Below are positions 8,219 through 16,110 of a stretch of 44,865 nt of DNA, one piece after another (position 1 is the first letter of the stretch; each line of letters starts with the position of its first letter). The stretch is from IMG/VR virus record IMGVR_UViG_3300024259_000061, positions 1 through 44,865 of that record; one strand, 5' to 3'. The position numbers and the translations under genes are program-made. The notes beneath the pieces were generated by a model. It saw nothing but the letters and a program-made list of their open reading frames with translations. It ran no database searches and was not told the DNA's origin. Source of the DNA: a virus.

Positions 8219-9958
8219 TTATCTTGCTGAACTAACTGTTAATACTTTGCTAGTCACTTTATTTAATCTTGTTTTTCTAGCTCTGCCAATAGCTCCACAT
8301 ACTAAACATCTGTACGAAGAATATTTCCCCACATTTGTCATATAGTTCCCTTTCCAATCTAGATCAGTGGAACCACAAACAGCACAACCACTAGCATCTC
8401 CTTCTACGTAAATACCCATATTAGGATGAGACTTCATCCAAGGTCTTAATTCGTAATAAACTTCTTCCAATAATGCTACATCCTGAATATTATAAGTAAG
8501 CATATTATCTAATGCTTCTTGGTTTCCGTTATCGCAGTCTATCCATAGATCAAAATCAGTATCTATTTTATTTTTATTTCTTAAAAATTCTCCCAAATAA
8601 TCTAACTTATGACAAGTAAAACTAGCTATTTTTCTTGATTGTTTTAGTGTATCTATTGTAAGAAATGGTGTAGTAGGTTTCATTTTATAATAAATAAATC
8701 TAGCATTCAACATTCTATGATCAAAACGATCACAATTATGCATAGGATAACCATTAGCAAAATAAGTTTTTGTAGAAGTTCCCATAACTGCTACTTTTCT
8801 ATTCCCTACTTTTTCTATTTTTTCTATTATAACCGTCTTAGAATACTTACTTTTTAAACAACCAAAAGCATCCCAATTAATCTTATCAATTAATCTTTTT
8901 ATTTGTAATTTTCCCAGAATTTCTAACATACCCCATTTTCCTCCTAAAAATCCTGTATATAAGGTATCTTGCTTACCTAATCCTCCAGTTTTAGGGCTTC
9001 TTTCTTTAGAAATTTTTAAGTTTAGCTTCTCACAATATCTTATAGCCTGATCCCAAGCTATTCCAGGTCGCTGACAAAAATCAATACCAAAGCTTCTTCC
9101 AGAATGCTTTAAAGTTCCTTCACCTGTAATAAATCCAGACAGCCAACCAGATTCATAAGAAGTATCTTTTTCCCAAGTATTTATAAATTTCTCTACCCTC
9201 TGTCCTGGTTTAAGATTTTTTGTCTCACACCATCTATAATCTCTACCCTTAGCTGCTAATTTTAGCCAAGGATGCTCAGGAGTGGTTATAACAGAGTCCC
9301 CATTACTTAAAGTAACCTCTAAACACTCCCTCTCTTCTACAGAATGATGAGTAATTATAGACCTCTTCATTTTCCTTGGCCTATTCTTACCATTATTTTC
9401 CTCAAATCCTACTAACTCTTGCCCTTTTTGTAATTTACCAGCAGGTATCCATTCTAGATTAGTAGTTAACACTGGAGTAGATTCTTCAACACAATTATGA
9501 CCTATAACAATGTCAGCCTCCTCCAATAGTTCCCATATCCCACCTAAAATCGGCTTGTCGTTACGACATTTTACTTGTTCTGGTGTAAGAAGAGCATCAA
9601 AATACTCACTTCCATTTAGCCATTTAGCAGCCCAAGATAAGATACACCAATCTTTAATTATCTTATCATAAGATATCCTTTGTTCTCCTAGTCTCCAAGA
9701 GTACACATGCATAGGTAATGTTTCTATATCGAATAATAATACTTTTGGAGCTTTATCTGAATCTATATTTAACTGTTTCTTAAGTGCTCTCCAATGACCT
9801 CTTATTCCTTCTCCAGTAAAAGTATACATTGGAAAAGTAGAAGTCATCTCTAACGCAATAGTATCGTATGTTTTATCTAAGTGACCATAATGTTTCGATA
9901 AAACTAGAGCGTTAACTACAGACAACACTTTTTTATCCTCTCTCCACAGATTAATCAT
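8219..9958 (-). CDS. DEDDy 3'-5' exonuclease-like protein with intein and zinc ribbon
   Basis: A precursor of 579 residues. The mature protein of about 326 residues has an N-terminal helical region (1-65), then a DnaQ/PolB-type exonuclease fold: Exo I VLLFDIETLP (D77, E79), Exo II IGHN-CDRFD (D413, rejoined by splicing) and Exo III YNIQDV (Y489, D493). A C-terminal CxxC...CxxC zinc ribbon spans residues 525-554. It would digest or proofread DNA ends. Its place among tail and connector genes is odd for a replication enzyme and may mean a role in DNA packaging or repair late in infection, or simple insertion of the gene there. No polymerase domain is present. The ATG follows AGGAG 5 nt upstream. 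Confidence 0.85.
   Translation of the reverse strand: MINLWREDKKVLSVVNALVLSKHYGHLDKTYDTIALEMTSTFPMYTFTGEGIRGHWRALKKQLNIDSDKAPKVLLFDIETLPMHVYSWRLGEQRISYDKIIKDWCILSWAAKWLNGSEYFDALLTPEQVKCRNDKPILGGIWELLEEADIVIGHNCVEESTPVLTTNLEWIPAGKLQKGQELVGFEENNGKNRPRKMKRSIITHHSVEERECLEVTLSNGDSVITTPEHPWLKLAAKGRDYRWCETKNLKPGQRVEKFINTWEKDTSYESGWLSGFITGEGTLKHSGRSFGIDFCQRPGIAWDQAIRYCEKLNLKISKERSPKTGGLGKQDTLYTGFLGGKWGMLEILGKLQIKRLIDKINWDAFGCLKSKYSKTVIIEKIEKVGNRKVAVMGTSTKTYFANGYPMHNCDRFDHRMLNARFIYYKMKPTTPFLTIDTLKQSRKIASFTCHKLDYLGEFLRNKNKIDTDFDLWIDCDNGNQEALDNMLTYNIQDVALLEEVYYELRPWMKSHPNMGIYVEGDASGCAVCGSTDLDWKGNYMTNVGKYSSYRCLVCGAIGRARKTRLNKVTSKVLTVSSAR
8735..9493 (-). other. Intein in the exonuclease (253 aa, LAGLIDADG type)
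   Basis: Residues 156-408 begin CVEESTPVLT (block A), contain TPEH (block B TxxH), and end YFANGYPMHN before extein Cys (blocks F and G). WLSGFITGEGTL matches the LAGLIDADG block C, and the second motif region (YTGFLGGKWG) looks degenerate. The endonuclease part is short, so it may be decaying. The insertion falls inside the Exo II catalytic motif (IGHN/CDRFD), so the exonuclease can be active only after splicing. Confidence 0.92.
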
Positions 9959-9971
9959 AAAATCTCCTAAT

Positions 9972-11225
9972 TTATGTTGTTATTTCAGTATATCCACCCA
10001 TACTAGATGTCATTATTCCCCAGAATTTTACTGTAGAATTTATCGACTTAGTATAACTATCGTAAACATCTACATATCCTGAATTAATATTGGGGATAAT
10101 ATATACTAACATTGCTGTAGCATTTATACTAAAAGGCCAAGAAAGTTTTGCGTAGGATTTTATACCTTTAGTTCCTACACTAATACTTCTACTTGTGGAT
10201 TCTATATCCTTTGTAGTACTAGAAAAATATCTAACAGTAGATGGTACACTTTTAATTATTGATGATTGTAGTCTCGATGTTGAATTTATATTGGCTCCAT
10301 ATATTGGAACAACAAGTCTTTTCTTTGCTTCCGAAGTAAACGAAATAACAGCAGAATATAAATGAGAATTTTCATCAATATACATTCCATAAGTTATATC
10401 AGTTATTCTAGTCCAAACAGACTTACCATCCCATCTAGGATTAGTATGAATTATTGTTTTTAAATTCTCTACTTCATTAATTACTCTCGTCAATATTCCT
10501 TCTTTATCCAGCAATTTATGGTAGACAACTACTTCGAATTCTCTATCTAACCTATCTCTCCCTGCTTCGTAGTGGATATTAGTTTCTATATTCTCAGCTA
10601 CAACTATAGCAGGATATACTGGTATAGGTGGAGTTACTCCTTTCACTATAGTTTTAACTTTAGCTAAAGTAGTATTCTTATAAGAAGAAACCTTATCATA
10701 AACAGTTGATAAAAAGTCATCAGCAGATTCTTCTGTAGAAGTGTCTGCAAAATCTTGATCGGGTAATGCTTCCCAACTGTAGCAATTTATTGTCAAAGAA
10801 CATTTTTGAATATACCTATTTTTATACGGTATAGGTTCTCCTAATATTTCACTTTCCATTTCTGTATTATAGCATTGATCCGTCCCACCAGAATCAGGCC
10901 ATCTATAGAAAGATATAGCTAAATCTTTTAAAGATTTAATAAGTTCTATAGTATGAATATGGCAATTTTTAAGGTCATAACCTTTACCATAAACATCTAA
11001 ACGTATCTTTCTTACAACCTTATATGCCTTATTACTATAAAACTTAAAAGGAAATTCCCTCTCAGGAGTTATTGTAATAGCAGGAAATACAGGAATAGGA
11101 GGTAAAATACCTTTCTTGTAAGTCTTTACCGTAGAAAATGTCGTAGACTGACCTCTGAGAATGTTGTACTTAATCGCAGTAAGTAAGTCATTCATTGTTG
11201 TAGTAGGATTACCAGAATTTGGCAT
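9972..11225 (-). CDS. Tail completion/terminator-like protein with internal duplication
   Basis: 417 residues. Two copies of a roughly 140-residue domain occur in tandem (about 8-155 and 168-305). The copies share aligned segments, for example KGILPPIPVFPAITI against KGVTPPIPVYPAIVV, each followed by an RE/DRE-VxVY strand region. A Ser/Thr-rich C-terminal extension follows (about 306-417). Single-domain relatives in the tail completion/terminator region carry a similar PxPxFPAI-like strand. The position between the gpG-like tail completion gene and the tail tube gene agrees. Function by context only. Confidence 0.6.
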   Translation of the reverse strand: MPNSGNPTTTMNDLLTAIKYNILRGQSTTFSTVKTYKKGILPPIPVFPAITITPEREFPFKFYSNKAYKVVRKIRLDVYGKGYDLKNCHIHTIELIKSLKDLAISFYRWPDSGGTDQCYNTEMESEILGEPIPYKNRYIQKCSLTINCYSWEALPDQDFADTSTEESADDFLSTVYDKVSSYKNTTLAKVKTIVKGVTPPIPVYPAIVVAENIETNIHYEAGRDRLDREFEVVVYHKLLDKEGILTRVINEVENLKTIIHTNPRWDGKSVWTRITDITYGMYIDENSHLYSAVISFTSEAKKRLVVPIYGANINSTSRLQSSIIKSVPSTVRYFSSTTKDIESTSRSISVGTKGIKSYAKLSWPFSINATAMLVYIIPNINSGYVDVYDSYTKSINSTVKFWGIMTSSMGGYTEITT

Positions 11226-11241
11226 ATAATCACACCTTTCA

Positions 11242-11300
11242 CGAACACCCTATAGATGCTCAACAAATTAAGATTAACAGGCAGACACCCTAAAAGATGC
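11242..11300 (-). repeat. Two imperfect direct repeats forming small hairpins
   Basis: On the minus strand GCATCT(N3)GGGTGT occurs twice (11300-11281 and 11259-11242) in the 91-base gap between two structural genes. Each copy can fold with wobble pairs. The role is unknown; it could be a leader structure or a regulatory protein site. Confidence 0.4.
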
Positions 11301-11316
11301 CTAATATAATTTGGTG

Positions 11317-11856
11317 CTATTTTATAACTACTATCCTTTTTCTTTTTGCAGATTGTTTAATAATCCGCATTCCAACTCTAAACATTATTAGTTTTTCATC
11401 TCCAGCAAATAATCCTAAAAATGGTCTTGCAGGTATACCTTTTCCAGATTTTTCTTTCGAGATAGGCTGTCCTGGAGTCCATTTTTTACTAGTTGTTCCG
11501 TATTGTTGCCATTTAGCTATTTGCTTTCTTTTTCCAGTTAAACCAGGAGAATAAATTATACTATTCCCTACAGTCTTCATCACTGGATTTACAACTGATC
11601 CTATGTATAAATGAAAAAATTCTCTCAGCATAGAATTTTGTTTTCCATACCAAGTTCCTAAACTTTTTCTTTTCGCTATAGTCGCTGGAGCATGAGCAGC
11701 CCATTTTCCTCTAGGTAATACTTGAAAATTTTTCTTTATTATTGTTTGAGTTTCTTTTTTAATAATATCAACTACATCTATATTATTTCGTAAAGCTTCC
11801 TCAAGACCATCAAGTTTACCAAAATCTGTTCTAGCTTCCATTCTAAAATAAGCCAT
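11317..11856 (-). CDS. Tail completion protein, Mu gpG-like (phage virion morphogenesis family)
   Basis: 179 residues with a helical N-terminus (LDGLEEALRNNIDVVDIIKKE), a central WAAHAPATIAKRK segment, then QYGTTSK and IPARPFLGLF near the C-terminus. The (I/P)ARPFLG motif before a short helix is the hallmark of the phage virion morphogenesis family (Mu gpG and HK97 gp10-type tail completion proteins), which act at the head-tail joining end of the tail. The gene lies between a connector-like gene and the duplicated tail protein, as expected. Translation is probably coupled to the upstream gene, which stops 3 bases before the ATG. Confidence 0.8.
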   Translation of the reverse strand: MAYFRMEARTDFGKLDGLEEALRNNIDVVDIIKKETQTIIKKNFQVLPRGKWAAHAPATIAKRKSLGTWYGKQNSMLREFFHLYIGSVVNPVMKTVGNSIIYSPGLTGKRKQIAKWQQYGTTSKKWTPGQPISKEKSGKGIPARPFLGLFAGDEKLIMFRVGMRIIKQSAKRKRIVVIK

Positions 11857-11858
11857 AA

Positions 11859-12656
11859 CTAGGTTCCTTCATTGTCATCCTGTTCCCTATAATCTGGGTA
11901 ATATACACTTTGATCTATGCCATCAGAATCTATATAATATTCTACAGCTAATGGCTCTAAATCTAAAGAAGAAGCTTGTCCTCCTATAAACATTGCATCG
12001 GTTCTTTCAGGATCACCAGCACGTTTTAAATAGTTCAATGCTTGCATTTCATACTTTCTACTCAAACTCTGCTCATTAGGAACATCTTCCGTATAAATTT
12101 CCTGTAAACAATAAGCAGCAGCTAATTTAGCTGAAACATCTTTAACTTCAGGATAAACATCATAAACTGGGCAATAAAATGTATCCCCAGAAACATGTGT
12201 TCCTGTCCACATTCCAGACTCTAAAGCTAAATCACCATTAGTAGATGTAGCAGTAGCTCCTGTGCTTCCTGTTCCTTGACTCCCTGAAGAACTTCCTTCT
12301 ATAGTAAATGTAGTAGTTCCAGTAAATGCTAAAGTCCATAACTCTGTATAAGCTGTTGTACTCGCAGTAGCAGCCCAAAGTTTCCCTGTTCCTGAATTAG
12401 AATAATCCTTAGTTGGAATTCCAGCCCAAGGAGTAGTTCTAAGAGAAGACTCTGAATATATTTGCTGTAAATGTAAAAGAACTATACCTTTAGCTTCCAG
12501 TAATTTTGCCTCTACATCAACTATATCTACAGCTTCGGTATAATTAGTTCTATCATCATTGGTTATATTAACATCCTTAGTAATCCCAGGAGCAAGCCTG
12601 ATAACATCTAAAGTAGTTGTAAGTAACCTAGGTTTTAAAGATTTTATAGTTGCCAT
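11859..12656 (-). CDS. Head-tail connector-like protein with Gly/Ser/Thr-rich insertion
   Basis: 265 residues. The N-terminal part (about 1-75) and the part from about 170 are helical, for example DVEAKLLEAKGIVLLHLQQIY and SAKLAAAYCLQEIYTEDVPN, the pattern of gp36/DUF1320-type head-tail adaptors. Between them (about 95-160) lies a Gly/Ser/Thr-rich beta-like insertion (TIEGSSSGSQGTGSTG). Ser/Thr richness makes the insertion a candidate acceptor for the glycosylation genes nearby, which is inference only. Confidence 0.6.
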   Translation of the reverse strand: MATIKSLKPRLLTTTLDVIRLAPGITKDVNITNDDRTNYTEAVDIVDVEAKLLEAKGIVLLHLQQIYSESSLRTTPWAGIPTKDYSNSGTGKLWAATASTTAYTELWTLAFTGTTTFTIEGSSSGSQGTGSTGATATSTNGDLALESGMWTGTHVSGDTFYCPVYDVYPEVKDVSAKLAAAYCLQEIYTEDVPNEQSLSRKYEMQALNYLKRAGDPERTDAMFIGGQASSLDLEPLAVEYYIDSDGIDQSVYYPDYREQDDNEGT

Positions 12657-12671
12657 CTATATTCACTATCC

Positions 12672-13064
12672 TTAATTAATATCTGTATGCTCTTTAATAT
12701 GACAAGGAACACACAAAGTTACACCATTGTTAACGACATATCTTAATTCAATATCATCTATCCATCTAATAATATGATGAGCATTTAAATCTTTTCTTAA
12801 CTCTCCACATCCATTATAATATCCACATTCTCGACAAACAAACTTATCTCTTTTGAAAACATCTATTCGCCAATTTTTGTAATCCGAATTTCTTCTTTCT
12901 TTATCAGAATCGCCACCACACCACATAGGATTATCTTCACCAGATTTAAATCCTATATTTTCCATAGAAGGATGATCTCCTTTACGCAAACCCTTATTCC
13001 AAGCTCGTTGACCTTTATGGCTTTCACTTAATTTCTTTTTGTGCTCTTCTGTAAATACTCTCAT
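12672..13064 (-). CDS. Free-standing HNH homing endonuclease
   Basis: 130 residues: an N-terminal NUMOD3-type DNA-binding motif (FTEEHKKKLSESHKG), then an HNH core with VCREC, NAHHII and LCVPCHIKEH supplying catalytic His and zinc Cys residues. It sits directly between two structural genes, has no clear ribosome binding site, and is not inside an intein or a visible intron. Such genes spread by cutting sister phages that lack them. Confidence 0.88.
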   Translation of the reverse strand: MRVFTEEHKKKLSESHKGQRAWNKGLRKGDHPSMENIGFKSGEDNPMWCGGDSDKERRNSDYKNWRIDVFKRDKFVCRECGYYNGCGELRKDLNAHHIIRWIDDIELRYVVNNGVTLCVPCHIKEHTDIN

Positions 13065-13067
13065 AAT

Positions 13068-13667
13068 TTAGTTGTTGTCTTGATGTTCGTACCAACTCAT
13101 TGTTATAGCTCCAACTACATTATCTGCTAATCCCACTAATTTTGCTTCATATCTAGTATTTTGTTTCAAAATTATTTCTCCATCATCCCTAGATTCTCCA
13201 CTACCCTTATCTTTTCCAGTACCAATAGATTCGCTAACTAAAACAGTTCCTCCTCCTGTTGGAGTAGCATCAGTAGTTACATTAGCAACAGTACCACTAA
13301 GTTCTGCAAGTAAACCACTAGTATTATCTGAATTTCTATTTCTATTAATACAAGGTATATTAACTGATCCACTACCACCAAAAGCTCCACCTTCTGTAAG
13401 AGTAAATGTAGCTCCTCCAGTAGAAGAGGCAAAAAATAAAACATGAGGCCATTTAGCATTATTAGCAGTTGTAAAAGTTAATATCAATATTGTATCTCTA
13501 ATATCAATTCCGCTAGTAGTTACTTTATAAGCACTACCAGAATGAGCTTCGTGATGGGCATAATCTATTGTTTGAATACTAGAAGTAGAAGAATCTATTT
13601 TAATATCTTCCCAAGAATCACCAGCTTTTCCTAGTAATTTAACTTTCTTCCAAATATTATTACTCAC
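13068..13667 (-). CDS. Beta-rich structural protein (decoration or fibre-like)
   Basis: A GTG start follows AAGGAG with a 9-nt spacer. The 199-residue product is rich in Ser, Thr and Gly. It has an AHHEAHSGSAYKVT segment and strands such as DTILILTFTTANNAKWPHV, a pattern I associate with small virion proteins of unknown exact role. No transmembrane segment or signal peptide is seen. It lies between an HNH gene and the amidase gene, near the glycan cassette. Confidence 0.55.
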   Translation of the reverse strand: MSNNIWKKVKLLGKAGDSWEDIKIDSSTSSIQTIDYAHHEAHSGSAYKVTTSGIDIRDTILILTFTTANNAKWPHVLFFASSTGGATFTLTEGGAFGGSGSVNIPCINRNRNSDNTSGLLAELSGTVANVTTDATPTGGGTVLVSESIGTGKDKGSGESRDDGEIILKQNTRYEAKLVGLADNVVGAITMSWYEHQDNN

Positions 13668-13681
13668 TAATAATCACTCCT

Positions 13682-14239
13682 TTAACAATAAAATTCTTGT
13701 TCTCTAAAATAACTAACTATCCCTAACCCTATAGCTTCTGCCAATATTTTAGGTCTAATAAAATCAACATCAAACTGATTAGACATAAATAGAGGCTCTG
13801 GAATTATTGCAGGACAAAGTGTTTTTCTCAAAAAATATAGAACACTATTATTCTCATCCATTCTATAGTAACCTTTTTTAATCCCTCTATTCGGAATCTC
13901 TAAACAAGCCACAAGTTCTTTTTGAACTTTTTCCGCTAGACAAATAGATTTAAACGATCCTGAATGAAGTGTTTCAGTCCCTCTAACATATTTAGAAACA
14001 GAAGAGTTTAAATGAATATCTAAACATATATCTGGTTTTATTTTATTTATTTCTCTAACTTTAAATGGTAAAGTACCTTTCACTAAAGTAGCACCAAAAC
14101 AACTATAATCTCGTAAAAAATCTATCAGTTCATAAGATATTTTTAATACTTCCGTATACTCAACCAAATTCAATTCTTTATTTCGTGCTCCTTGTTTAAA
14201 TTTATTATGACCAGGACACACTACTATATTTTTTTTCAT
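13682..14239 (-). CDS. N-acetylmuramoyl-L-alanine amidase (Amidase_3 type)
   Basis: 185 residues from an ATG at 14239 with AGGG 8 nt upstream; a GTG at 14260 in the same frame overlaps the previous gene and is less likely. VVCPGHN, a Glu in LNLVEYTE, the DICLDIHLNSS motif and the C-terminal PAIIPEPLFMSN region match the zinc ligands and catalytic glutamates of the AmiA/C family, which cleaves the amide between MurNAc and the stem peptide. There is no signal peptide. It may be the endolysin or a virion-associated wall hydrolase; its position among structural genes leaves both open. No holin was recognised next to it. Confidence 0.82.
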   Translation of the reverse strand: MKKNIVVCPGHNKFKQGARNKELNLVEYTEVLKISYELIDFLRDYSCFGATLVKGTLPFKVREINKIKPDICLDIHLNSSVSKYVRGTETLHSGSFKSICLAEKVQKELVACLEIPNRGIKKGYYRMDENNSVLYFLRKTLCPAIIPEPLFMSNQFDVDFIRPKILAEAIGLGIVSYFREQEFYC

Positions 14240-14249
14240 AATAATTTCC

Positions 14250-14606
14250 CTATTTCCCACATAAAAATGCTTTTACAGTTGCACCACCAGCATTAGTATT
14301 CGGAAGTATTAATCTAATATACCCAACTGCTGTTTCAGCAAGAGGAACAACCTGTTGATTGTTATCCATAGCTGTTATAGTGGCTGCACCAGTAAACCAA
14401 GTACTACCATCAGGAGAAACTTCATAATATCCAGATACAGCAGTAGTAATATTTGTTGCTGTAAGATATAATTCTATATTTTCCTTATCTCCGATTTTGT
14501 ACTCTCGGCTAGTAAAGGTTGCTGATCCAACTAAACAAGATGCTGTTCCATCCATTGTATGAGTGGCATTAGCAAAATGGTAGTTTATAAAATATTTATC
14601 GCCCAT
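14250..14606 (-). CDS. Small beta-rich structural protein, 118 aa
   Basis: ATG with AAAAGGGTG upstream. The protein has a beta-sandwich-like pattern (ENIELYLTATNITTAVSGYYEV, VGYIRLILPNTN). It resembles small virion decoration or adaptor proteins by composition only. It overlaps the amidase start region and follows NeuB. It is Thr-rich, a conceivable glycan acceptor. Confidence 0.55.
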   Translation of the reverse strand: MGDKYFINYHFANATHTMDGTASCLVGSATFTSREYKIGDKENIELYLTATNITTAVSGYYEVSPDGSTWFTGAATITAMDNNQQVVPLAETAVGYIRLILPNTNAGGATVKAFLCGK

Positions 14607-14621
14607 TATTTATCACCCTTT

Positions 14622-15443
14622 TTATTTTTGACTAACTTGATCTCTCTTTTTCTTCTCTTCTGGAAGTATAACTTTATTAAATGACCCAAAAGATTTTTCT
14701 ACTGCTCTAATATGCCTGATCAATTGTTCCAATCCTATCGGTTCTAAACTAGCAGCATGATCAGAACCCTTCATAGTATGATCAAGAGTAAAATGTTTTT
14801 CTATAAATTTAGCTCCCATCCCCACTGCTGCAATACTGATTGGTAATCCAGCATCGTGAGAACTGTATCCTGTCGATAACTTATATTTTTTATGTAATGT
14901 CCTCATTACATTTAAATTTACACAATCTAAAGGAGTTGGATAAATTGATGTAGTGTGCATTAAACATAAGTGAGAATTCACCTTTAAAAATGTATTAACT
15001 GCTACATCCAACTCTTTCTCAGTACACATACCTGTAGACATTATAGTAGGTCTACCCATTGTACCAACTTCTTTAACAAAATCGTAATCTACTACCTTTG
15101 GGGATGGTATTTTATGATAAATAGGTTCATAACCATCTATAAAATATAAACTTTCTATATCAAAAGTACTAGACAACCAATTTATATCTAGATTTCTACA
15201 AAACTTATCTATCTCATCGTATTGAGTTTTATTAAACTCCAATCTACGTTTATGCTCTCTATAAGAAATCTTCCCAAATAAAGGACTATCATATTCTTTA
15301 TCTGGATAAGTATCAGGATTCCTTTTTTGAAATTTAACAAAATCAGCACCACATTTTCTAGCAATCCTTATCATCTTTTTTGCTATTTTAATGTCACCCT
15401 GATGGTTAATCCCTGCTTCCGCTATAACCGTTACACTACCCAT
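14622..15443 (-). CDS. neuB-like: Nonulosonic acid synthase (NeuB-like), lacking the C-terminal SAF domain
   Basis: 273 residues covering the NeuB TIM barrel: AEAGINHQGD near the N-terminus, GADFVKFQ, KIPSPK, MSTGMCT, MHTTSIYPTP, GYSSHDAGLP and FIEKHFTLD...GSDHAAS. The enzyme condenses an N-acetylhexosamine with phosphoenolpyruvate to give sialic, legionaminic or pseudaminic acid. Usual NeuB/PseI proteins of about 340-350 residues end with an antifreeze-like SAF domain; here the protein stops after the barrel and a short Lys-rich tail. Which nonulosonic acid is made cannot be decided. AGGAG lies 8 nt before the ATG, and the start overlaps the NeuA stop. Confidence 0.9.
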   Translation of the reverse strand: MGSVTVIAEAGINHQGDIKIAKKMIRIARKCGADFVKFQKRNPDTYPDKEYDSPLFGKISYREHKRRLEFNKTQYDEIDKFCRNLDINWLSSTFDIESLYFIDGYEPIYHKIPSPKVVDYDFVKEVGTMGRPTIMSTGMCTEKELDVAVNTFLKVNSHLCLMHTTSIYPTPLDCVNLNVMRTLHKKYKLSTGYSSHDAGLPISIAAVGMGAKFIEKHFTLDHTMKGSDHAASLEPIGLEQLIRHIRAVEKSFGSFNKVILPEEKKKRDQVSQK

Positions 15444-16110
15444 CTTTTATACTCCTATACATTTTCCTAGCTTCTAGCAAATCTTCTCTATAATCAATAT
15501 CTATGTAATCATTATCACACACATAAGGTATAACTTTCTTAAAATCATTAAGAGTTACAGCGTTCGATAAACTATCTCTACCAAAAACATAACAAGAACC
15601 ATTTTCTAAAAAAACCTTCTCCTCGAAATCAGAACCTTGAAGCCAAGGACTCTGCCAAGGAACTACATTAGACTTATCGCCATACCAGAAAAGCTTTCTA
15701 TCTTTTGCTGTAACTCTATTAACCGCCATTACCAAATCAACATCATTATTTTGAATTAAATCCACACAACCATCAATTATCTTATAATCCCAAGGAAAAT
15801 AAGTAACTTGCATCAAAGCGTAATAGTCTGCATAAACAATCTTAGAAAAATGTTGTAGCACTTCGATTGAGTTAGTTAAATCTTGTGCAAGATCATCTGG
15901 TCTAACAACAGTTTTGGCTTCATACCTCTCAGCTTCTTTTAAGAGTTCTGGAGCATTACTAGAAACATATACGTGATTATTAAGTTTGCTCTTTTTTACC
16001 TGAGCTAAAAGTAACTCTACCAGAGACTGGTTTCCTATCTTCTTCAGGTTTTTGTTCTTTAGCCTTTTGCTTCTTTTTATCGGAATTAGTCCCACTATCG
16101 ACTTTTTCAT
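15436..16110 (-). CDS. neuA-like: CMP-nonulosonate cytidylyltransferase (NeuA-like)
   Basis: 224 residues, the normal NeuA size. The N-terminal loop GLIPIKRSKRLKNKNLKKIG replaces the canonical ARxxSKRLxxKN nucleotide-binding loop; VYVSSNAPEL, VVRPDDLAQD and the C-terminal DNDYIDIDYREDLLEA follow family order. It would activate the NeuB product with CTP. The ATG is preceded by AGAGGA and lies 131 bases inside the end of the upstream Maf-like gene, yet the family match begins at the first residues, so the long overlap looks real. Confidence 0.87.
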   Translation of the reverse strand: MKKSIVGLIPIKRSKRLKNKNLKKIGNQSLVELLLAQVKKSKLNNHVYVSSNAPELLKEAERYEAKTVVRPDDLAQDLTNSIEVLQHFSKIVYADYYALMQVTYFPWDYKIIDGCVDLIQNNDVDLVMAVNRVTAKDRKLFWYGDKSNVVPWQSPWLQGSDFEEKVFLENGSCYVFGRDSLSNAVTLNDFKKVIPYVCDNDYIDIDYREDLLEARKMYRSIKDG

